Assembly: GCA_030654205.1 (NCBI GenBank)
Contig: JAURXW010000203.1
Location: 1 to 7,231 of the forward strand
Length of the DNA stretch: 7,231 nt
Reading direction: 5' to 3'
Source of the DNA: Bacteriovorax sp.
GTDB taxonomy: Bacteria > Bdellovibrionota > Bacteriovoracia > Bacteriovoracales > Bacteriovoracaceae
Part shown: positions 1-5,065 of the stretch, in pieces
Layout: the number at the start of each line of letters is the position of its first letter
Numbering within the stretch: the first letter of the stretch is position 1
Position numbers and translations under genes: made by a program
The notes under the pieces: generated by a model
Database searches by the model: none
What the model saw: the letters and a program-made list of their open reading frames with translations, nothing else
Told to the model about the DNA's origin: nothing

Positions 1-34
1 TATTTTTTGCTTAAATTACCAGTCAACAGCTCAT

Positions 35-41
35 AAGGGTG
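35..41 (+). promoter_or_regulatory. Ribosome binding site of the thioredoxin-domain gene
   Basis: AAGGGTG lies 4 nt before the ATG at 46 and is a reasonable Shine-Dalgarno match. It supports this ATG as the start. The 34 nt before it show no clear promoter, so the gene may belong to an operon that begins outside the window or have its promoter there. Confidence 0.6.
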
Positions 42-45
42 CCTC

Positions 46-2151
46 ATGAACAATTCTACATCTCAATCGCAATTAAATTTTAATCGTTTAAAAAATGAAA
101 AATCTCTTTATCTAAGACAGCACGGTGAAAATCCAATTCACTGGTGGCCATATGGACCAGAGGCCTTAAATAGAGCGAATTTAGAAAATAAACCAATCTT
201 TTTATCCATTGGTTATTCTTCATGCCATTGGTGCCATGTTATGGCCCACGATTCTTTTATGTCTCAAATTACAGCGAAAGAATTAAATGAAAATTTTATT
301 TGTATAAAAGTTGATCGTGAAGAATATCCTGATCTCGATAATTATTATCAAAAAGCTGCTCAATTATTTAGCAATAACGGCGGATGGCCTTTATCAGCTT
401 TTTTATTACCTGACATGCGACCATTTTTTGTTGGTACTTATTATCCTGCGGTTTCAAAAGATGGAGGCCCTAGTTTTAATGATCTTTTAAAAGAATTAAA
501 AAGAGCTTTTGATCAAGAAAAAGAGCAAGTCGAAAAAAATGCATTTCAAGTAACTGAGTCCATTAAAATTGGAAATACAAATAAAGACAAAGTTCAATTC
601 TCGGGACACTTCCCTCCTCCAAATGGAATTTTAGAAGCGATAAAAGAATTTCGAGATTTAGAATGGGGAGGCTATGGAACTGCTCCTAAATTTCCCAATT
701 TTTCTTTCTATGAATGGGCCGTAGAGCAAATGCTTGAAGGAATGGTTACGCGCGAGCAGGGAGAATTTATCATTAGCTCAATGGATAAAATGCTGATGGG
801 AGGAATTAACGATCATGCTCGTGGAGGAATTCATCGTTACTCTACTGATCAAAAGTGGCTCGTTCCTCATTTTGAAAAAATGCTTTATGACCAAGCGGGA
901 TTTTTAAAAACACTTTCAAAGTTAAGTCTCGTACATCCTAGTCCACTTGTTTTTGATTCTATTATTAATACTCTTAGTTATCTAGAAGAAGAAATGCTGG
1001 CCGATGATGACGGCACTGAAGAAAATGAAACACAAAAAGAAAAATACTTTTTTGCGGCCCAAGACGCTGATAGCGAAGGAGTTGAAGGACTTTATTTTAC
1101 TTTTAGTTATACTGAATTTGAAGACTTGCTCAATAATGCTGACGATGAACAAGAAACTCTCGCCAACAATATGGATAAAATTAAAAAATGGTTTCGCATT
1201 AGTGAAAATGGAAACTTTGAACATAATCTCAATGTTATTTCTCTTGATCCACAGTTTAGCGAAGAATTTTACACGCAAGAAAATTGGGAAATTATCAGAG
1301 CGGTTCGAAAAGCCGTGGCCCACGAAAGAAAAGGCCGTATTCCACCATCTACAGACAACAAAGGCGTGGCAAGTTGGAATTTTATGATGGTCTCTGCGCT
1401 GGTAGATGTTGTTCAATATTCTCAGGTGGACATTATTAAGCGTTTATCGACAAATCTTTTAAATAAAGTCATTGAAGGAATTTTTAAAACATTTTTAACT
1501 ATTGATATAAATGGCATCAAAATGCGCCATTCTACGACAATGCCATTTTCTCAACCATACTTAGAAGACTTTGTAATGTTTGCAGAATCACAACTACGTT
1601 TGTTTGAAATTTCTGGAAATAGTATTTTTAAACAAAATTTTCAAGACACTATGATTTTTATTTCTAAAGAGTTTATCGATGGAGACAAGATGCTGACGAG
1701 AGCTCGCCATGCCGAGAGCTTTGAACTATATCCTAATCAGGAATATACTCCATTTGACAGCTCTTTTAAATCACCTGTAGCGACCTTTATTATGTTATCA
1801 AGAAGAGCTGCCGTGCTTTTTTCTGATCGCGAATACACAGATGCAGTTGCTGAATTAATAGAAAATGTTACACACACCGTTTTAAAAATTAATCCAGTAA
1901 GTTCGGGAGAAGCGCTACGTGCACTTAGTTACCCAAGCGAAGTTTATCGAGTGATGAAAATTCCACGAAGCTGGATTCAAGACGAGCGTTTTATAAAAAT
2001 GATTCCATTTTTTCTGACTCGTTTTGTACTTGATTATCATGACAATGGAAATGACTGGCAAATATGCACAATGAATGCTTGTGAACTCAAAGGACATGGT
2101 ATTGAGGAATTTGTAAAAACGCTGACTCCACGCGAGGCCAGTAATGAATAG
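46..2151 (+). CDS. Thioredoxin domain-containing protein, YyaL/DUF255/SPATA20 family
   Basis: This 701-aa protein has the usual length of the YyaL/SPATA20 (DUF255) family. That family fuses an N-terminal thioredoxin fold to an (alpha/alpha)6 barrel resembling N-acylglucosamine 2-epimerases and six-hairpin glycosidases. The thioredoxin part (about residues 15-165) carries the redox motif CHWC at 60-63, VDREE at 89-93, GGWPL at 112-116 and a TYYP loop at 131-134. The barrel part carries the conserved HFEKMLYD at 275-282, AQDADSEG at 338-345 and an SWN motif near 446. No signal peptide is visible, so it is probably cytoplasmic. The biochemical activity of the family is not established; a thiol-disulfide or sugar-related role is usually inferred from the fold. 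The start is supported by AAGGGTG upstream and by family-like N-terminal sequence. The last 8 nt overlap the next gene, suggesting translational coupling. Family assignment is very secure; function is not. Confidence 0.93.
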   Translation: MNNSTSQSQLNFNRLKNEKSLYLRQHGENPIHWWPYGPEALNRANLENKPIFLSIGYSSCHWCHVMAHDSFMSQITAKELNENFICIKVDREEYPDLDNYYQKAAQLFSNNGGWPLSAFLLPDMRPFFVGTYYPAVSKDGGPSFNDLLKELKRAFDQEKEQVEKNAFQVTESIKIGNTNKDKVQFSGHFPPPNGILEAIKEFRDLEWGGYGTAPKFPNFSFYEWAVEQMLEGMVTREQGEFIISSMDKMLMGGINDHARGGIHRYSTDQKWLVPHFEKMLYDQAGFLKTLSKLSLVHPSPLVFDSIINTLSYLEEEMLADDDGTEENETQKEKYFFAAQDADSEGVEGLYFTFSYTEFEDLLNNADDEQETLANNMDKIKKWFRISENGNFEHNLNVISLDPQFSEEFYTQENWEIIRAVRKAVAHERKGRIPPSTDNKGVASWNFMMVSALVDVVQYSQVDIIKRLSTNLLNKVIEGIFKTFLTIDINGIKMRHSTTMPFSQPYLEDFVMFAESQLRLFEISGNSIFKQNFQDTMIFISKEFIDGDKMLTRARHAESFELYPNQEYTPFDSSFKSPVATFIMLSRRAAVLFSDREYTDAVAELIENVTHTVLKINPVSSGEALRALSYPSEVYRVMKIPRSWIQDERFIKMIPFFLTRFVLDYHDNGNDWQICTMNACELKGHGIEEFVKTLTPREASNE
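2132..2137 (+). promoter_or_regulatory. Ribosome binding site inside the upstream gene
   Basis: GCGAGG ends 6 nt before the ATG at 2144 and lies inside the last codons of the thioredoxin-domain gene. It fixes the CoA-transferase start at 2144 and fits coupled translation. Confidence 0.45.
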
Positions 2152-3076
2152 TTCTCTTGGAAAACCATTATTGGGTCTAACTATTATCGACTTATCTCAT
2201 CGCCTACCCGGCCCATTGTGTGGGAAAATCTTAGTAGATCTGGGGGCGACTGTAATAAAAATTGAAGACCATATTTTTCAAGACCCATTTCTTTCAGGTC
2301 TCTTTGCTCAGTTTGATTCCAGTTTTGTTTCTTGGTATGAAAATTTAAATGCCGGTAAAAATATTCTGCGCTTTGATTTTAATTCGGCAATTGACCAAAA
2401 AAAAATACATGACCTTGTAATAAATGCTGATGCTGTCATTATGGGGTTACCCAATAAAACACGTGAAAAATTACAAATTGCTGACAAAGATCTCATATTA
2501 AAAAAACCGATGGTTGTTATTGAATTATTGGCCTCTGCCAATGAAAAAAAATCCATGCATGATCTCAATGCCCTCGCCATGACAGGGCTGCTTTCATTAT
2601 TCGTGGCAGATAAAAAAGATAAAATTGTCGATCCTCCTTTTTTACCAATAGCAGGAATCAGTTTTGGCCATAAGGCCGCAACTGATTTACTGGCCAATTA
2701 TATTTTGGCACTTAAATCTAATAAAACTCAATTTGTTAAAACTTATCTTGATCAAGTCACCAGAGAGGTATTGGGTATATTTTGGCCAGATAGTGATAGA
2801 GAAATCAATCGCACTAAATTTTTACATAATGGAGTCTACCCTTGTTATAGTCTCTACCAAACTCGAGACCTCAAATATGTGGCCTTGGCGGCAGTAGAAG
2901 AAAAATTTTGGAATCGATTTTGCGAGGTTTTTGAAATAAAAGGTCAACTCGATCGCTTTCACAATACTGATCATAGTTTATTTGAACTGATTTCTAAGGA
3001 AATACAAAAATATTCAAGTAAAGAGATTGAAGCGAAAATAATAAATGAAGACCTATGTCTTTCAATTATTAATTAA
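2144..3076 (+). CDS. CoA-transferase family III (CaiB/BaiF, AMACR-like) protein, probably atypical or degenerate
   Basis: The N-terminus (residues 7-47: GLTIIDLSHRLPGP, then LVDLGATVIKIED) is the classic opening of family III CoA-transferases and alpha-methylacyl-CoA racemases. HDLNALAMTG at 139-148 matches the HDINYLALSG segment of the racemase branch and keeps its catalytic His (H139). KYVALAAVEEKFW at 244-256 matches the small-domain segment usually read as KYVAVGALEPKFW. Two things are odd. First, the segment that normally supplies the catalytic Asp reads GISFGHKAA (171-179), with Phe, Gly and His where an Asp is expected. Second, at 310 aa it is shorter than the usual 360-400 and stops at LCLSIIN, where family members continue with a C-terminal tail. 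I see no frameshift that would restore the tail. It may be inactive, use a different chemistry, or act as a partner subunit. It starts within the previous gene (8-nt overlap, ATGAATAG). Confidence 0.85.
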   Translation: MNSSLGKPLLGLTIIDLSHRLPGPLCGKILVDLGATVIKIEDHIFQDPFLSGLFAQFDSSFVSWYENLNAGKNILRFDFNSAIDQKKIHDLVINADAVIMGLPNKTREKLQIADKDLILKKPMVVIELLASANEKKSMHDLNALAMTGLLSLFVADKKDKIVDPPFLPIAGISFGHKAATDLLANYILALKSNKTQFVKTYLDQVTREVLGIFWPDSDREINRTKFLHNGVYPCYSLYQTRDLKYVALAAVEEKFWNRFCEVFEIKGQLDRFHNTDHSLFELISKEIQKYSSKEIEAKIINEDLCLSIIN

Positions 3077-3081
3077 GTCCT

Positions 3082-3110
3082 TTTACGCCCCTATTTTGAT
3101 CCACTATAGT
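3082..3110 (+). promoter_or_regulatory. Sigma70-type promoter of the small secreted-protein gene
   Basis: TTTACG (3082-3087, 4/6 to TTGACA) and TATAGT (3105-3110, 5/6 to TATAAT) are separated by exactly 17 nt. The predicted start of transcription is about 3117, giving a leader of about 160 nt before the ATG at 3280. The -10 lies in the perfect palindrome ACTATAGT (3103-3110), flanked by TTGAT (3096-3100) and ATCAA (3111-3115), so a repressor or activator site may overlap it. Inferred from sequence alone. Confidence 0.5.
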
Positions 3111-3115
3111 ATCAA
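3096..3115. promoter_or_regulatory. Imperfect dyad over the -10 box, possible operator
   Basis: TTGAT-cc-ACTATAGT-ATCAA is an inverted repeat with a 2-nt offset on the left side, centred at 3106/3107 on the proposed -10 element. A dyad at this place is typical for an operator, but AT-rich intergenic DNA yields such dyads by chance, so this is tentative. Confidence 0.3.
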
Positions 3116-3116
3116 C

Positions 3117-3139
3117 TTGGCCTTAATAAAAAGGCTCAA
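3117..3139 (+). other. 5'-end stem-loop of the leader RNA
   Basis: TTGGCCTT (3117-3124) pairs with AAGGCTCAA (3131-3139), with one bulged base, around an AATAAA loop. It would form at the very 5' end of the transcript predicted from the promoter at 3082-3110, where stem-loops commonly protect mRNA from 5'-dependent decay. No U-tract follows, so it does not look like a terminator for the upstream gene. Confidence 0.35.
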
Positions 3140-3196
3140 CTTTGCTCGTAACACACTTTGGCCCCAATAATTAGACAATTACCACCAATTTATTAG

Positions 3197-3262
3197 ATGT
3201 TAGAAGTTGGCATAAATCCTGAATTACAAATTCCGAGAATAACGGTCAAGGATTTAGACTGA
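3197..3262 (+). CDS. Possible 21-codon leader ORF
   Basis: ATG at 3197 opens a 21-residue frame, MLEVGINPELQIPRITVKDLD, ending in TGA at 3260-3262. This is 7 nt before the AGGAGG of the next gene. It lies entirely in the proposed leader RNA. An in-frame TAG directly precedes the ATG, so it cannot be longer. It has no evident Shine-Dalgarno and no run of a single amino acid as attenuator peptides have. A frame of this length may occur by chance; reported as a low-confidence candidate. Confidence 0.2.
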   Translation: MLEVGINPELQIPRITVKDLD

Positions 3263-3268
3263 TACACC

Positions 3269-3275
3269 AGGAGGT
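3269..3275 (+). promoter_or_regulatory. Strong Shine-Dalgarno AGGAGGT
   Basis: AGGAGGT is close to a perfect complement of the 16S rRNA 3' end and lies 4 nt before the ATG at 3280. It is the strongest ribosome binding site in the window and suggests a highly translated product. Confidence 0.8.
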
Positions 3276-3279
3276 CATT

Positions 3280-3567
3280 ATGAAGGGACTCATTACATTA
3301 ATTTTTTGTCTACTCGCTCTTAGCTTCGAAGTGTCAGCAGGAATCAAGGCACGCGACTTATCGGGAATCAAACTCCAGTCAGGTGAAATAATTGGAAATT
3401 TGAGCTTGCAAGAAAGTACTAAGGTGCTAAAATCACTTGATCAGGAGAGAAATATCGAGATCAGATCTCGAGTGATTTACCCTGAAGAAGTTACACAGCT
3501 AATAGTGAGCAAGTTGACAAATGCTCGATTAACTGGGAAAAAACCGAATCCACAGGATTATAATTAA
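3280..3567 (+). CDS. Small secreted protein of unknown function (95 aa)
   Basis: I do not recognise a family. The first 20 residues form a clear Sec signal peptide: MKG, a hydrophobic core LITLIFCLLALSF, then VSA before Gly21. The mature product is about 75 residues. It is soluble-looking and rich in charged residues, with no cysteine and a Lys/Pro/Asn-rich tail (GKKPNPQDYN). Residues 27-60 alternate short polar and beta-prone stretches (SGIKLQSGEIIGNLSL); residues 67-85 look helical. It is therefore probably periplasmic or exported. The gene sits in its own transcription unit: a good promoter about 165 nt upstream, a near-perfect Shine-Dalgarno, and an intrinsic terminator 60 nt after the stop. 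This layout suggests an abundant product. Coding status is supported by signal peptide, RBS and terminator; function is unknown. Confidence 0.8.
   Translation: MKGLITLIFCLLALSFEVSAGIKARDLSGIKLQSGEIIGNLSLQESTKVLKSLDQERNIEIRSRVIYPEEVTQLIVSKLTNARLTGKKPNPQDYN
3431..3477 (+). repeat. Inverted repeat inside the small secreted-protein gene
   Basis: TCGAGATC (3455-3462), one A, then GATCTCGA (3464-3471) is a perfect 8-bp inverted repeat with a 1-nt centre. The flanks AATCACT (3431-3437) and AGTGATT (3471-3477) are also perfect complements. Together they could form a long stem with a one-sided bulge of about 17 nt in the mRNA. It lies around residues 51-66. Confidence 0.5.
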
Positions 3568-3568
3568 G

Positions 3569-3590
3569 TTTTGGGGCGCCAACCCCAAAA
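3569..3590 (+). other. Perfect 8-bp hairpin just after the stop codon
   Basis: TTTTGGGG, loop CGCCAA, CCCCAAAA starts one base after the TAA at 3565-3567. It has no trailing T-run, so it is not a standard intrinsic terminator. It more likely stabilises the mRNA 3' end or acts with the downstream terminator. Confidence 0.55.
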
Positions 3591-3604
3591 TCCTCCGAAA
3601 GGAT
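3590..3604 (+). other. Small hairpin containing CCTCC
   Basis: ATCCT, loop CCGAA, AGGAT forms a 5-bp stem immediately after the previous hairpin. The left arm and loop contain CCTCC, complementary to the GGAGG of the gene's own Shine-Dalgarno at 3270-3274. A regulatory role is speculative. Confidence 0.3.
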
Positions 3605-3626
3605 AGTGTTTGTTGTTGTGTGAAGG

Positions 3627-3652
3627 GCCCGCAAAATTTTGCGGGCTTTTTT
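3627..3652 (+). terminator. Rho-independent terminator
   Basis: GCCCGC (3627-3632), AAAATTTT (3633-3640) and GCGGGC (3641-3646) make a 20-nt perfect palindrome followed by T6 (3647-3652). This is a canonical intrinsic terminator for the small secreted-protein unit. The stem also lies just beyond the end of the convergent methyltransferase gene. Read on the minus strand it lacks a good U-tract, so bidirectional use is uncertain. Confidence 0.92.
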
Positions 3653-3656
3653 CATT

Positions 3657-4277
3657 TTAGAGCTCTTTTTTTGCTATTATTTTTACCAAATCACATTGAA
3701 CTTCGATTCCATCAACCTCATTAACAAATTTACTGCTTTGAGAAATTGTAAAATATATTATTTTGAGGCCATAAGATAAAATTTCCTCTTCTAATTCTCT
3801 GGCCGATTTAATCATTTTAAATGGCATAGAAACCTGTGAATTTTCAGGTTGAATCATTTGTTCACTGGCAAAAAGTCCTTCGGCCGACAGAGCTTCATAA
3901 ATATTTTTAAATGCTAGGGTCCGCTGACTTTCTTCTGTTAGGCAGTTCAAGCAATGTGAATCAAAAATTAAATCGAATTTTTTTTGATTAAAAAACGTTG
4001 GGTCTAATAAATCGATTTCAAGATATTTAATTTTTGATACTGGTGTTGATGAATTGGCCACAGTGGAAAAATCAATCGCCGAAATATTAGCGCTTAAATT
4101 TTTAATATTTTCAAAGAGGGAATAATTTCCGGCCCCAAGATCTAGGATATTTAATTCTTTCTTAGAAAGCCTAGGTCTGACATCATTTTCAAAAAAGTGA
4201 TAAAGACTTTTTGAATATGAAGATTCAGGATTTTTTAAGTAAAATTGATTAAAATAATCTTTGGAATTCAAACTCAA
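3657..4277 (-). CDS. Class I SAM-dependent methyltransferase
   Basis: This 206-aa protein has the Rossmann-type methyltransferase layout. The SAM-binding motif I is LDLGAGN at 45-51, motif II ends in Asp69 (ISAIDFS), the adenine-binding acidic motif includes Asp89 (YLEIDLLD), and motif IV is FDLIFD at 101-106 followed by SHCLNCL. EALSAEGLFASEQM (128-141) is the usual post-motif helix and strand. The substrate cannot be told; small soluble methyltransferases of this type act on metabolites, lipids or proteins. No signal peptide is visible, so it is cytoplasmic. The start is a TTG (4277-4275) overlapping the TGA stop of the upstream gene as TTGA. No strong Shine-Dalgarno precedes it, so translation probably depends on termination of the hydrolase gene. 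It ends 5 nt from the T-run of the convergent terminator. Family is secure, specificity unknown. Confidence 0.88.
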   Translation of the reverse strand: MSLNSKDYFNQFYLKNPESSYSKSLYHFFENDVRPRLSKKELNILDLGAGNYSLFENIKNLSANISAIDFSTVANSSTPVSKIKYLEIDLLDPTFFNQKKFDLIFDSHCLNCLTEESQRTLAFKNIYEALSAEGLFASEQMIQPENSQVSMPFKMIKSARELEEEILSYGLKIIYFTISQSSKFVNEVDGIEVQCDLVKIIAKKEL

Positions 4278-4897
4278 AGATTTCCAATAAAAACAAATCG
4301 CTCGTCTCGGGAAAAAGAAGCGGGTGAATTTCCAAGCTCGCCTTCAGGAATCACGCCATGAAAATATTGAAACCAATAAGATTGATTTTTATCATAAGTT
4401 AAGGGGTAAGGAATAGATGCCTTTCCTAAGAAATGATCCAAAAATTTAGCAATAAATTCTGAACAATATAAAAGTTCTCTTCCCTGTTTATCAAAATTAT
4501 TCCATTTGTATAAAACATCAAAGGGGGCTCCCTTAAAGACGGAATTAAAGACATCTAGCATCTTTTTTTCAAGAGAAATTCGCTCAAGATAAGTTAAATT
4601 TTGAAATTCTCGTGGTCGAAAAACAGCGACACTCGATCCCGCAGTTTTATTTTTTAAGAATTGAGCAAGTGGATAAAGCGCAACTGAGCCTAGGGACTGC
4701 CCTACTAATAATTCATTCGTCTCATTTTTAACAATTACTCCGGAATGAGAAAATGGAGAATCAGTTTCATTTTCAATAACTCGGCACTCATAGCAATTAA
4801 AGCTTATCAAAAGTACATCACCGGCCATTAAATCTAGTGCCCAGCTTATATTCTGGATTAAAAAAATAGAAACAATAAAAAACAGATATTTCTTCAT
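4274..4897 (-). CDS. Secreted YiiX/YebB-like permuted papain-fold (NlpC/P60-type) hydrolase
   Basis: This 207-aa protein begins with a Sec signal peptide: MKKYLFFIVSIFLIQNISWA, predicted cleavage after Ala20. The mature part matches the YiiX/YebB-like permuted NlpC/P60 superfamily. AGDVLLISF (25-33) is the opening strand, SHSGVIV (50-56) carries the catalytic His51, and LLYCSEFIAKFL (142-153) carries the candidate nucleophile Cys145. In this permuted fold the His precedes the Cys, as here. Known relatives are amidases, peptidases or lipid acyl-modifying enzymes; a cell-wall or lipid target in the periplasm is plausible. An additional C-x-x-C pair (Cys35, Cys38) lies between strand 1 and the His and could form a disulfide. 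I chose ATG at 4897 because it gives a standard signal peptide. A frame extending to a TTG at 4945 would add 16 residues before it and is unlikely. The RBS is weak. The gene overlaps the methyltransferase by 4 nt. Confidence 0.82.
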   Translation of the reverse strand: MKKYLFFIVSIFLIQNISWALDLMAGDVLLISFNCYECRVIENETDSPFSHSGVIVKNETNELLVGQSLGSVALYPLAQFLKNKTAGSSVAVFRPREFQNLTYLERISLEKKMLDVFNSVFKGAPFDVLYKWNNFDKQGRELLYCSEFIAKFLDHFLGKASIPYPLTYDKNQSYWFQYFHGVIPEGELGNSPASFSRDERFVFIGNL

Positions 4898-4962
4898 GAT
4901 TGGCAAACTAGCATAAAAACCCTGCCATTTACACCAAATTGCCAATTTTTTAAGGCGCTTTA

Positions 4963-4992
4963 AAAATAGATAATTACGCGCTATCGCTTCAA
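4963..4992 (-). promoter_or_regulatory. Candidate promoter of the hydrolase-methyltransferase operon
   Basis: On the minus strand TTGAAG (4992-4987, 4/6 to consensus) is followed after 18 nt by TATTTT (4968-4963, 4/6). Transcription would start near 4956, about 60 nt before the ATG at 4897. A weak match in AT-rich DNA, so position is tentative. Confidence 0.3.
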
Positions 4993-5052
4993 TTTTTAAA
5001 GAGATGCCTAATATAGCCGAGAAGTCTTTAAATTATAAATGAGAAGGAATTG

Positions 5053-5058
5053 TATAAT
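5053..5058 (+). promoter_or_regulatory. Perfect -10 box (TATAAT) 7 nt before the ATG
   Basis: TATAAT at 5053-5058 would place transcription start at about 5065-5066, the ATG itself, implying a leaderless mRNA. The -35 region is poor (best is TTAAAT with a 19-nt spacer), so this is only a candidate. The absence of a well-placed Shine-Dalgarno before the ATG agrees with it. Confidence 0.3.
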
Positions 5059-5065
5059 TATAAAT

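Larger units (their letters stand above)
4898..5065. promoter_or_regulatory. Divergent intergenic region
   Basis: This 168-nt AT-rich gap separates the minus-strand hydrolase operon from the plus-strand secreted-protein operon, so both promoters should lie here. Candidates are listed separately. No RNA gene or terminator is seen. A partly palindromic stretch, TTTTTAAGGCGCTTTAAAAA (4947-4966), and a G/C-rich island ACGCGCTATCGC (4976-4987) stand out from the AT-rich background. Confidence 0.6.

Noticed and set aside
982..1416. Long open frame on the minus strand inside the thioredoxin-domain gene
   Set aside because: It lies opposite strongly conserved family sequence, its translation is low-complexity, and it has no RBS or domain. 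Antisense shadow.
3040..3120. Frameshift that would restore the missing C-terminus of the CoA-transferase-like protein
   Set aside because: I read the other two frames after the stop and saw no family-like sequence; a promoter for the next unit follows at once.
3117..3139. Terminator for the CoA-transferase-like gene
   Set aside because: The stem is short and bulged and is followed by CTTTGCTCG, not a T-run. It fits better as a 5' leader hairpin.
3207..3223. Sigma54-like element TTGGCATAAATCCTGAA
   Set aside because: The -24 GG and one base of the -12 are present, but the -12 GC reads GA and other positions deviate. The sigma70-type promoter at 3082-3110 is better supported.
4898..4945. N-terminal extension of the hydrolase to TTG at 4945
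   Set aside because: It would put 16 polar/aromatic residues before a textbook signal peptide that begins at the ATG at 4897.
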